Assembly (NCBI GenBank): GCA_035512595.1
Contig: DATKDU010000104.1
Coordinates: forward strand, 1-13,047
Source: DATKDU01 sp035512595
GTDB taxonomy: Bacteria; Planctomycetota; Planctomycetia; Pirellulales; Pirellulaceae
DNA: 13,047 nt
Direction: 5' to 3'
The translations under genes and the position numbers were made by a program. The first letter of the stretch is position 1; each line of letters begins with the position of its first letter. Of the stretch, positions 6,148 to 13,047 are shown one piece after another. The notes under the pieces were generated by a model. The model was not told the origin of the DNA, did not search any database, and worked only from the letters and a program-made list of their open reading frames with translations.

Positions 6148-7830
6148 ATGTCTGTCCAGCTCAACAAGATCTCCGCCCGCATCACACAGCCCAAGAGCCA
6201 GGGGGCCTCCCAGGCCATGCTCTACGGCACCGGCCTCACCCCCGAGGACATGAACAAGGCCCAGGTCGGCATTGCCAGCGTCTGGTACGAAGGCAACACC
6301 TGCAACATGCACCTGAACGGTCTGGCTGACAAAGTGAAGGAGGGGGTCACGGCCGCCGGCCTCGTCGGCATGCGGTTCAACACGGTCGGCGTCAGCGACG
6401 GCATTTCGATGGGGACCGAGGGGATGAGCTTCTCGCTTCAATCCCGCGACCTGATTGCCGACTCGATCGAGACGGTGATGGGGGCCCAGTGGTACGACGG
6501 CCTGGTGACGATCCCCGGCTGCGACAAGAACATGCCCGGCTGCCTGATCGCCATGGGGCGGCTCAACCGGCCGGCACTCATGGTCTACGGCGGCACCATC
6601 CGCGCCGGCTGCACCCCACGGCATGCCAAGCTCGACATCGTCTCCGCCTTCCAGGCCTACGGCGAATTCATCACCGGCAAGATGCCCGACGAAGAGCGGC
6701 AGGAGATCGTCCGCTGCTCGATCCCCGGCGCAGGCGCCTGCGGCGGCATGTATACCGCCAACACCATGTCCTCGGCCATCGAAGCCCTCGGCATGTCGCT
6801 GCCGTACAGCTCGTCGATCCCGGCCGACGACCCCCTCAAGCTGGCTGAATGCGTCGCCGCCGGCAAAGCGATCCTCAATCTGCTCGAAAAGGACTTGAAG
6901 CCGCGGGATATCATGACCCGCAAATCCTTCGAAAACGCGATGGTGGTCGTGATGGCCCTCGGCGGCTCGACGAATGCCGTCTTGCACCTGATCGCCATGG
7001 CTCGAGCGGTCGATGTGAAGCTGACCATCGACGACTTCCAGCTTGTCAGCGACCGCGTGCCGTTCCTGGCCGACCTCAAGCCGAGCGGCAAATACGTCAT
7101 GGAAGACCTGCACCACGTCGGCGGCACTCCGGCCGTGATGAAGTACCTACTTGAAAAAGGTTTCCTCGACGGCTCGTGCATGACGGTCACCGGCAAGACG
7201 ATCGTCCAGAACCTGGTCGAAGCGAAGGGGCTGGCGGAAGGGCAGCGGGTGATTCACCCGGTCGAGAAGCCGATCAAGGCGACGGGGCACATCCGGATCA
7301 TGCGCGGCAATTTTTGTCCCGACGGCGCTGTCGCAAAGATCACCGGCAAAGAAGGGCTCAAATTCACCGGCCCAGCCCGCTGTTTCGACTGCGAAGAGGA
7401 CATGGTGAAAGGTTGCGAGCAGAACGTGATCCAAAAGGGAGACGTGATCATCATCCGCTACGAAGGGCCCAAGGGTGGGCCGGGAATGCCGGAGATGCTC
7501 ACCCCGACGTCGCTGATCATGGGGATGGGCCTCGGCGAGCACGTCGCGTTGATCACCGACGGCCGCTTCTCCGGCGGCTCGCACGGCTTCATCGTCGGCC
7601 ACGTAACCCCCGAAGCGCAAGACGGCGGCACCATCGCGCTGGTCAAGGACGGCGACCAGATCACGATCGACGCGGAAACCAACCGGATCGACGTGGCGCT
7701 ATCCAACGACGAGCTCTCCCGCCGCCGCGCGTCCTGGAAAGCTCCCCCCTATAAAGCGACCCGCGGCACACTCTACAAGTACATCAAGAACGTCAAAAGC
7801 GCGACGGAGGGATGCGTGACGGATGAATGA
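6148..7830 (+). CDS. ilvD: Dihydroxy-acid dehydratase
   Basis: 560 aa, the usual length of the shorter IlvD class. Converts 2,3-dihydroxy-3-methylbutanoate (or -pentanoate) to the 2-oxo acid, the penultimate step of valine and isoleucine synthesis and a branch to leucine and pantothenate. Three conserved cysteines fit a [2Fe-2S] cluster: C52 (GNTCNMHL), C125 (PGCDKNMPGC) and C198 (GAGACGGMYTANTM). Mg2+ and active-site residues are also present: D84 (VSDGISMG), K127 (the lysine carbamylated in relatives), E449 (GGPGMPEM) and S475 in TDGRFSGGSHGFIVGHVTPEA, shown here as two overlapping signature blocks from 470 to 490. Both IlvD/Edd signatures are intact, and the IlvD-type cluster cysteines argue against Edd. 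ATG 6148 is chosen because homology starts at once; no Shine-Dalgarno is visible. It stands alone, not with other ilv genes, and is flanked on both sides by the same repeat family. Confidence 0.97.
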   Translation: MSVQLNKISARITQPKSQGASQAMLYGTGLTPEDMNKAQVGIASVWYEGNTCNMHLNGLADKVKEGVTAAGLVGMRFNTVGVSDGISMGTEGMSFSLQSRDLIADSIETVMGAQWYDGLVTIPGCDKNMPGCLIAMGRLNRPALMVYGGTIRAGCTPRHAKLDIVSAFQAYGEFITGKMPDEERQEIVRCSIPGAGACGGMYTANTMSSAIEALGMSLPYSSSIPADDPLKLAECVAAGKAILNLLEKDLKPRDIMTRKSFENAMVVVMALGGSTNAVLHLIAMARAVDVKLTIDDFQLVSDRVPFLADLKPSGKYVMEDLHHVGGTPAVMKYLLEKGFLDGSCMTVTGKTIVQNLVEAKGLAEGQRVIHPVEKPIKATGHIRIMRGNFCPDGAVAKITGKEGLKFTGPARCFDCEEDMVKGCEQNVIQKGDVIIIRYEGPKGGPGMPEMLTPTSLIMGMGLGEHVALITDGRFSGGSHGFIVGHVTPEAQDGGTIALVKDGDQITIDAETNRIDVALSNDELSRRRASWKAPPYKATRGTLYKYIKNVKSATEGCVTDE

Positions 7831-7856
7831 TTCGTCGGGGATCAGGAGGGAATACT

Positions 7857-7909
7857 GATCATCACTAATCGACGCTAATGGATCCGATCAGCGGAGATTA
7901 GCGGCGATC
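7857..7909. repeat. Inverted repeat (ATTAGCGGAGATTAG family), degraded copy 2
   Basis: The right arm 7886-7909 (GATCAGCGGAGATTAGCGGC...) matches the right arm of the copy before ilvD at most positions. The left arm (about 7857-7884, ATCACTAATCGACGCTAAT...) is its diverged inverse. It lies between the convergent ilvD and TPR genes. The TAA stop of the TPR gene (7898-7900 on the minus strand) is inside the right arm, so the last residues of that protein (about TDRR) are repeat-encoded. Confidence 0.75.
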
Positions 7910-10108
7910 CGTGTTCTGCTCGTCCTCGCTCACTGGCAGCCTTTCCGCATTCTCGATTGCGGCTTCTTCCTGCCACCGCGCGACTAAGCACCTTCGCCAT
8001 TCCATGGTCCACGTGATGTCTCCCGCTTCCGCGCTAGCAGCTGCTAAGACCAGCAGGCTCTTTTCTTCGCCGCCGCTCAGGATCCAACCCCGAGACGCAT
8101 CTTCCATCGCCAGTCTACCGTCGCGAATGCTCTTATCCGGACAAGTCGTCCGCAGCCAAGCCCGGGCTCGCCATGCATCGGCACATATGCTGTCGACGGC
8201 AATCGCCTTATCAAAATCGGCCATCGCGCTGGCATACCGACCAAGCACTTGCCACGCTTTGCCGCGAGCAACGTAGAGGTCGGCGTCGTCAGGGTCGATG
8301 TTGATGGCTGCATAGTAGTCCTCCACAGCACGACCATGCTCTCCTCGTAACTCCCAGACGACGGCACGTCCCACATAACCTTCTGTCTGCTTAGGCTCGA
8401 GTTCAATGGTACGATCGAAGTCCTTTCGCGCCTCTTCCAGCTTACGCTCGGCCACCCTCATCAGTCCCCGCCAGTAGTACGTAAAGCCGCTTTCCGGATC
8501 CAGCCGAATACAATCATATAAGTCGTGCATTGCCGCGTCGATCTTGCGTTGCTTGATTCGTGATTGTGCCCGTAAAAAGAATGCTTCGACGCACTCTGGT
8601 TCGAGGCGAATTGCCGCGGAAAAATCTCCGCACGCTTCCTCGTGTTTGTGACTATTGTGAAACATCATTCCTCGCATGATGTAGCTTCCGGTCGATTCGT
8701 CGATTTGGAGTGCACGTGAGCAATCTTCGATCGCCTTGGCGTATTCGGCCTTCATTCCCCACGCGGCGGCTCGCGCCTGAAGCGGTTGAGCTTCATTTGG
8801 TCGTACCCGAATGAGCTCGGTTGCATCGGTGATCGCCTTGTCGAGTTCACCGACGTGCATCCATAGGCCGCAGCGCGTTTCCAATGCCTCAGCGTCATCC
8901 GGTTTCAGTTTCAAAACCTCGCTATAGTCGCGAATCGCCCAATCGAAGAGTTCTTGTTGCCGCCACGCGTAGCCGCGGTAGGAGTAGGCAACCGCCATTT
9001 CCGGATCGAGACGAATGGCAGCGGACAGATCGGTAATCGCCTTGTCGTAATCCTCGGCGCCCACGTGAGCGATTCCGCGCCAATAGTAATACTTCGCCTG
9101 ACTGTCATCGATCCGGATCGCGTGCGTGTAGTCTTCTATTGCCGCCGCAAATTCGTTGCGGCGATAGAAAGCGTAGCCCCGGTCAACGTACAACTCGGCC
9201 GTCGGCGGTCCCAGGCTCAGTGCCTTCGTCCAATCCTCAATGGCCTTGTCGTTCAGTCCGAGTGCGTAATAGGCTTTCCCACGAAAGGTGTACGCCGCAA
9301 CGTCCTTGTCATCGCATTTAATCGCCCCAGTGAAGTCGTCGATCGCCTCGGCGTGCTTCCCCTGCAAGTTTCGAATCGCGGCGCGTTGAAACCACAAGCT
9401 GCCGTCTTTGGGAGAAATCTCCAGCGCGCGGGCGTAATCTGCGTCGGCCTGATCAAACTTTTCTAGAGCCGCGTATGCCATGCCCCGCGTTGCCCAGGCA
9501 GTCGTTTGATGGGGTTTGAGTTCAATGGCTTTGGTTGCATCCGTAATGGCTGGCTCGTATTGGTCCATTGTGAAGTAGGCTAAGCCCCGCGCCTGCAGCC
9601 ACTCGACATTCTTTGGTTCGCGACGAATTGCCTCGCTGAAATCAGCGATCGCCTGGGGAAATTGATTGCGGAGAATTGCCGCTTGCGCTCGCGCTCCCCA
9701 GTAGCGTGCTGGCTTGCCATTCAACTCAGTCGCCTTGGTGAGATCTTCATGGGCTCCTTGCAAGTCGTCATTAATGGTCCGCGCCAATCCGCGATAGAAA
9801 TAGGCGGCAGCCGGCGGATTGCCGCGAGCGATCAGTTCGCTGTAGTAAGCCTCGGCGTCCTGGAACCCGACAGCATCCTTGCGAGTAATCCAAACCTCGC
9901 CGCACCACAGCTTCTCTCCTTCCTCGCGCTCCACGCGAAGCGGTTTCTCATAAAAATCCCAAGTTACCGAGTCGGTTTTACTATGGAGGGCCGTTCCCAC
10001 CTTCGGCAAAACCAGTTTGCCCACCCACTCGGTCGCCTGCCCGCTGCAAGGGGCGGCAACTGCCAGCAATATGAGAAGTGCTGCCGCGGGAAATGAGGTG
10101 CGGTGCAT
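7898..10108 (-). CDS. Secreted protein with SH3-like domain and about 16 tetratricopeptide repeats
   Basis: 736 aa. An N-terminal signal peptide (MHRTSFPAAALLILLAVAAP, probable cleavage after SGQA, about residue 25) directs export; the residue before the cysteine is proline, so a lipobox is unlikely. Residues about 26-82 (EWVGKLVLPKVGT ... GEVWITRKDAVGF) resemble the bacterial SH3-like domains that precede TPRs in planctomycete proteins. From about residue 99 to 641 there are 16 consecutive 34-residue TPR units (one of 33), each with the pattern Y/W-x-x-RG-x-A near the start and A-I-x-D-(Y/F)-x-x-A-I-x-x-x-P at the end. A degenerate 17th follows, then a charged tail. TPRs scaffold protein contacts, here in the periplasm or at the cell surface. 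No enzyme domain is seen. An excellent GGAGG Shine-Dalgarno, spaced 8 nt, supports ATG 10108. The partner is unknown. Confidence 0.93.
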   Translation of the reverse strand: MHRTSFPAAALLILLAVAAPCSGQATEWVGKLVLPKVGTALHSKTDSVTWDFYEKPLRVEREEGEKLWCGEVWITRKDAVGFQDAEAYYSELIARGNPPAAAYFYRGLARTINDDLQGAHEDLTKATELNGKPARYWGARAQAAILRNQFPQAIADFSEAIRREPKNVEWLQARGLAYFTMDQYEPAITDATKAIELKPHQTTAWATRGMAYAALEKFDQADADYARALEISPKDGSLWFQRAAIRNLQGKHAEAIDDFTGAIKCDDKDVAAYTFRGKAYYALGLNDKAIEDWTKALSLGPPTAELYVDRGYAFYRRNEFAAAIEDYTHAIRIDDSQAKYYYWRGIAHVGAEDYDKAITDLSAAIRLDPEMAVAYSYRGYAWRQQELFDWAIRDYSEVLKLKPDDAEALETRCGLWMHVGELDKAITDATELIRVRPNEAQPLQARAAAWGMKAEYAKAIEDCSRALQIDESTGSYIMRGMMFHNSHKHEEACGDFSAAIRLEPECVEAFFLRAQSRIKQRKIDAAMHDLYDCIRLDPESGFTYYWRGLMRVAERKLEEARKDFDRTIELEPKQTEGYVGRAVVWELRGEHGRAVEDYYAAINIDPDDADLYVARGKAWQVLGRYASAMADFDKAIAVDSICADAWRARAWLRTTCPDKSIRDGRLAMEDASRGWILSGGEEKSLLVLAAASAEAGDITWTMEWRRCLVARWQEEAAIENAERLPVSEDEQNTDRR

Positions 10109-10257
10109 GGCAGGTTCCTCCAGGAGAGCCAGGGAATCGGGCTCGATTGTCCCGTTCGCTAGGGCTTCGCGGCAAGGTCAATTTGGGCTTTAGCGCCTGG
10201 ATTTGCGGCCTTGATTCACCTCCTGCTCCCAAAACCTTGTCTTGCCGAGAAGCGGCG

Positions 10258-10274
10258 GACCACATGATGTGGTC
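10258..10274. promoter_or_regulatory. Perfect 17-bp odd palindrome, operator-like
   Basis: GACCACAT-G-ATGTGGTC is a perfect 8-bp inverted repeat around one central base. It ends 11 bp upstream of a -35-like TTGACC. Symmetry, length and position fit a dimeric regulator's site, such as an upstream activator site, but no regulator gene is in the window. Confidence 0.45.
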
Positions 10275-10285
10275 GTCGGCAACCG

Positions 10286-10313
10286 TTGACCGGCCGGCGG
10301 ACTTGTGTACAAT
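10286..10313 (+). promoter_or_regulatory. Strong sigma70-like promoter with no adjacent gene
   Basis: TTGACC (10286-10291), a 16-nt spacer, then TACAAT (10308-10313): five of six matches in each box. It points rightward into a 660-bp stretch with no convincing ORF. Either it makes a long leader for the SGNH/propeller gene at 10979, or a small RNA, or it is chance. Confidence 0.4.
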
Positions 10314-10439
10314 TGTGGCATAAGCCTTGCAGCGGCGATCCTTCCCGGCGTGGCGGCTGCCATTGGCGGCCGGTCGCTGCTGCGCGGTGGTTGATCTTTC
10401 TCAACTCGGTTGTGATCGTGGTCCAGAGGCGCTTGACGT

Positions 10440-10499
10440 GCGCAAACGCGCTATAGCGGCGGGCCATGGCGCTCGATAGCGCCGCGCAAACGCGCTATA
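10440..10499. repeat. 16-bp direct repeats flanking a hairpin
   Basis: GCGCAAACGCGCTATA occurs at 10440-10455 and again, identical, at 10484-10499. Between them GGCGCT-CGAT-AGCGCC (10468-10483) forms a 6-bp hairpin that abuts the second copy. Each direct repeat starts with GCGC and contains ACGCGC, so further pairing is possible. Similar in layout to a binding-site array, but only two copies are present. Confidence 0.7.
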
Positions 10500-10978
10500 T
10501 TCGGCTCGACGTCTGGATTGACTTAGGCCGGCGGGGGACCAACGGCGGTTGGCGCAAGCCACAAGGGGACAAGAGTTTACAGGTGCCGGCACGGCCGCCT
10601 CCGTCGCCGTAACTCGCCTTCGCAAGGCTGCGCATTGGCGCTATCACCAGGCGCTGGATCGGCGAGTTCCGGCTCTCCGCGACGGCGCACCAGGACCCCC
10701 CCGATTGGGGTGTTGTGAACAGACGGTCCGTCTTAAGCGACTTACGGCCGGCCATCGCGCGGCGGCGCAGCTCCAAGCGGCTGCTGTACAATACGTTACA
10801 TCTCGGCTGCGGTCAGCCGCCGCGACGTAAGTCACGAAATCGATCCCCCCTCGTCGCGTTGTACGCGGCCAGCGACGCGGACGTTCGCTTTCACTCCAGG
10901 CGCCGGCCGCTTAGCATGGAGCACACGCCGCACCCGCGGCGCGTCTGCAGATCGAATTCCCACCTGCCATTGCCCGCC

Positions 10979-13047
10979 ATGAAGTCTCCATCTCTCCGCG
11001 CCCGTTCGCTTGGTCTCTCCTTCCCCCTCGTGGTTGCCATTGCCACTGCGGCGGCAGTCGCCCAAGATGCCGCCCCCAGGCTGGAGCTGAAAAAGGGGGA
11101 CCACATCGCCATCATCGGCAACACGCTCGCCGAGCGGATGCAGCACGACGGCTGGCTGGAGACGACGCTGCATTGCCGGTTTCCGGAGCATGACCTGGTC
11201 GTGCGGAATCTGGGCTTCTCGGGCGACGAGTTGACGATTCGCCTGCGATCCGCCGGTTTCGGCAGTCCGGACGAATGGCTCACGCGGACGAAGGCCGACG
11301 TGGTCATCGCCTGCTTCGGCTACAACGAATCGTTTGCCGGCAAAGAGGGGCTCGACAAGTTCAAGCAGGACCTGGCCGAGTTCATCAAGCACACGCTCAG
11401 CCAGAACTACAGCGGCAAAGGGGCGCCGCGGCTGGTGCTCGTCTCGCCGGTGCCGCACGAGAAGCTGGCCGATCCGAACCTGCCCGATCCGACGGCCAAC
11501 AACGAGCGGCTGGAGATGTACACCGTCGCGATGGCCGAGGTCGCCAAGGCGAATGGAGTGCCGCTGGTGGATTTGTTTCATGGCTTGCAGGGGTTCGGGA
11601 ATTCGGGTCCGCTGACGATTAACGGCATCCACTTGAACTCGGATGGGAATTTACTCGCAGCCGCACAGATCGAGCTGTCGCTCTTCGGCGGCCTCAAGGA
11701 GCGCGAATCGGACCTCGTCGCCAAGGTCCGCGCCGCCGTCCGCGACAAGAACCACTACTGGTTCCATCGCTACCGGACGACCGACGGCTATTCGATCTAC
11801 GGCGGCCGGGCCGACCTGCCGTTCACCGATGGCCAGACCAATCGGGTCGTCATGCAGCGGGAGATGGAAGTCCTCGACGCGATGACCGCCAATCGGGACA
11901 AGCGGATCTGGGAAGTGGCCCGCAATCCGGCGAGCGGGGGGCGTCAGCCCCCTGATATCGACGATTCCACCACGCCCCCGTTCATCCCGGTCAAAACGAA
12001 CAAGCCCGGCCCGCTCCCCGGCGGACTGCACGAATTCTTCGGCGCGGAAGCGGCCATCGAGAAGATGAGCGTTCACCCGGGGATGAAGGTCAACCTGTTC
12101 GCCTCGGAGGAACAGTTCCCCGAGCTGGCCAACCCGGTGCAGATGGCGGTCGATACCAAGGGGCGGATCTGGGTCGCCGCCTGGCCGACCTATCCGCACT
12201 GGAAGCCGAAGGAGGAGATGAACGACAAGCTCCTGATCCTGGAAGACACCGACGGCGACGGCCGGGCCGATAAGTGCAAAACGTTTGCGGGCGACCTGCA
12301 CAATCCGACCGGCTTTGAGTTCTGGAACGGCGGCGTCCTCGTCGCCATGGCGCCCGACGTCCTGTTTCTCAAAGACACCGACGGCGACGACGTGGCCGAT
12401 GTCCGCGAGCGCGTGCTGCACGGCATCGACTCGGCCGACACGCACCACACGGTGAATAGTTTTGTCCTCGATCCGGGCGGGGCACTCTACATGCAGGAAG
12501 GGACCTTCCACCACACGCAGGTCGAAACGCCCTGGGGGCCGCCGCAGCGCTGTGCCAATGCCGGCTTCTTCCGCTTCGAGCCGCGGACGCAGAAGTTCGA
12601 CGTCTACATCACGCACGGCTTTGCCAACCCGCACGGCCACGTCTTCGACCGCTGGGGGCAGGACTTCGTGATCGACGGCACTGGAGCCAATCCATACCAC
12701 GCGGCCCTCTTCTCCGGCCATCTCGACTTCCCCGCCAAGCACAACCGCCCGCCGCAGCTCTATCAGCAGCGGACGCGGCCGTGTTCCGCCGCGGAGATTC
12801 TGTCGAGCAAGCATTTCCCCCCCGAGATGCAGGGGAACCTGCTGGTGCTGAACGTGATCGGCTTCCAGGGGATTTTGCAATACAAAATTAACGACAAGGG
12901 GGCCAGCTTCGAGGGGACCGAAGTCGAGCCGATTTTGTCGTCGAGCGATCCGAATTTCCGGCCGACCGACATCGAGATCGGTGCCGACGGGGCGATCTAC
13001 TTCGGCGACTGGCAGAACCCGATCATCGGCCACATGCAGCACAACCT
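10979..13047 (+). CDS. Secreted SGNH hydrolase-like / membrane-bound dehydrogenase-type beta-propeller fusion (partial, runs off the window)
   Basis: 689 codons from ATG 10979, open at the right edge. A signal peptide (about 1-28, cleavage near AVA|QD) sends it out of the cytoplasm. Residues about 35-240 form an SGNH-type domain with block II NLGFSGDE (G79), block III GYNES (N116) and block V NGIHLNSDG (H218), but block I reads IGNTLAER, so the usual GDS nucleophile is GNT (T49). Residues about 345-689 match the N-terminal propeller of planctomycete 'membrane-bound dehydrogenase' proteins (TIGR02604-like): two DxDxDG-type loops DTDGDGRAD (423-431) and DTDGDDVAD (466-474), HGFANPHGHVFDRWG (546-560) and the closing RPTDIEIG ... 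GDWQNPIIGHMQHN signature split across 661-689. Relatives usually continue into HEAT-like repeats and a haem-binding CxxCH domain, here beyond the edge. No Shine-Dalgarno is seen. The substrate is unknown; a role in polysaccharide or sugar oxidation is often assumed but not shown. Confidence 0.9.
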   Translation, partial: MKSPSLRARSLGLSFPLVVAIATAAAVAQDAAPRLELKKGDHIAIIGNTLAERMQHDGWLETTLHCRFPEHDLVVRNLGFSGDELTIRLRSAGFGSPDEWLTRTKADVVIACFGYNESFAGKEGLDKFKQDLAEFIKHTLSQNYSGKGAPRLVLVSPVPHEKLADPNLPDPTANNERLEMYTVAMAEVAKANGVPLVDLFHGLQGFGNSGPLTINGIHLNSDGNLLAAAQIELSLFGGLKERESDLVAKVRAAVRDKNHYWFHRYRTTDGYSIYGGRADLPFTDGQTNRVVMQREMEVLDAMTANRDKRIWEVARNPASGGRQPPDIDDSTTPPFIPVKTNKPGPLPGGLHEFFGAEAAIEKMSVHPGMKVNLFASEEQFPELANPVQMAVDTKGRIWVAAWPTYPHWKPKEEMNDKLLILEDTDGDGRADKCKTFAGDLHNPTGFEFWNGGVLVAMAPDVLFLKDTDGDDVADVRERVLHGIDSADTHHTVNSFVLDPGGALYMQEGTFHHTQVETPWGPPQRCANAGFFRFEPRTQKFDVYITHGFANPHGHVFDRWGQDFVIDGTGANPYHAALFSGHLDFPAKHNRPPQLYQQRTRPCSAAEILSSKHFPPEMQGNLLVLNVIGFQGILQYKINDKGASFEGTEVEPILSSSDPNFRPTDIEIGADGAIYFGDWQNPIIGHMQHN
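11934..11953. repeat. Short GC hairpin repeat inside a coding region
   Basis: GGGGGC-GTCA-GCCCCC (11937-11952) is a perfect 6-bp hairpin. It encodes the residues SGGRQPPD (319-326) in frame, exactly in the linker between the SGNH and propeller domains. From memory this GGGGCTGACGCCCC-like unit is a common intergenic repeat in planctomycetes, so this looks like a repeat tolerated in a linker. Confidence 0.6.

Larger units (their letters stand above)
10109..10978. other. 870-bp gap with no convincing gene
   Basis: Several short open frames cross here on both strands, but their products are Arg/Pro/Ala-rich, overlap one another and look like GC-rich noise. What can be supported: the TPR gene's Shine-Dalgarno at its left edge, an odd palindrome and promoter-like boxes at 10258-10313, a direct-repeat/hairpin cluster at 10440-10499, small perfect hairpins AGACGG-T-CCGTCT (10721-10733) and CGGCTG-CGGT-CAGCCG (10804-10819), and a second TACAAT (10787-10792) with no good -35. 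It may hold a decayed gene or an untranslated RNA. Confidence 0.55.

Noticed and set aside
6019..7116. 365-codon minus-strand open frame
   Set aside because: Antisense to ilvD, rich in His/Asp/Gly/Ala with no domain; an artefact of codon bias.
10495..10830. Overlapping 93- to 98-codon open frames on both strands
   Set aside because: Low-complexity Arg/Ala/Ser/Pro products, no ribosome site, no family resemblance, and mutually overlapping.
11651..13042. 463-codon minus-strand open frame
   Set aside because: Antisense to the SGNH/propeller gene, whose sense frame carries a signal peptide and family motifs; the antisense product is Val/Arg/Asp-rich noise.
1..13047. A new defence, secretion or biosynthetic gene system
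   Set aside because: The recognised genes are scattered housekeeping and envelope functions on both strands. No cluster of unknown genes with operon structure was found, and the unusual signal is in the repeats rather than in proteins.

Overview
The window looks like ordinary chromosome from a planctomycete, most likely of the Pirellula/Blastopirellula type. This rests on four things: GC-rich coding sequence with few Shine-Dalgarno sites; a secreted SGNH-hydrolase/beta-propeller fusion of the 'membrane-bound dehydrogenase' kind that is expanded in that phylum; a secreted SH3-like/TPR protein; and several short inverted-repeat families in the gaps (the kinds whose read-through gives 'VTRSVSEG', 'LCLCASV' or 'VGPA.R.G' peptides) that I associate with planctomycete genomes. 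The assignment is inference. No transposase, CRISPR array, phage gene or rRNA was seen.

Layout. 1-680: the tail of an upstream gene, a tightly overlapping small ORF and a small hypothetical gene on the minus strand, all unrecognised. 681-1033: non-coding, with the 3' half of a tRNA (best fit tRNA-Arg, anticodon ACG) followed by a 13-bp tandem duplication. 1034-3134, minus strand: RNase D and, upstream of it, a BtpA-family TIM-barrel protein. 3336-5384, plus strand: a SpoU/TrmH-type RNA 2'-O-methyltransferase and an M24 aminopeptidase. 5492-5827, minus: a single-domain FHA protein converging on the peptidase. 6148-7830, plus: dihydroxy-acid dehydratase (ilvD). 7898-10108, minus: a secreted protein with about 16 TPRs, converging on ilvD. 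10109-10978: about 870 bp without a convincing gene, but with a good sigma70-like promoter next to a perfect odd palindrome, and a direct-repeat/hairpin cluster. 10979-end, plus: a large secreted SGNH/propeller fusion that runs off the window.

Functionally the genes are mixed housekeeping and envelope genes. RNase D and the methyltransferase act on stable RNA, ilvD makes branched-chain amino acids, the M24 enzyme trims peptides, and the FHA protein probably reads phosphothreonine. I see no multi-gene pathway and no convincing new defence or secretion system.

The most striking pattern is in the gaps. From 2.2 to 7.9 kb all six consecutive intergenic gaps hold an inverted-repeat element, from about five sequence families. 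At four gene ends the stop codon lies inside the repeat. Two elements (2231-2308 and 5381-5495) have the REPIN layout: two hairpins facing each other, each preceded by GTAG.
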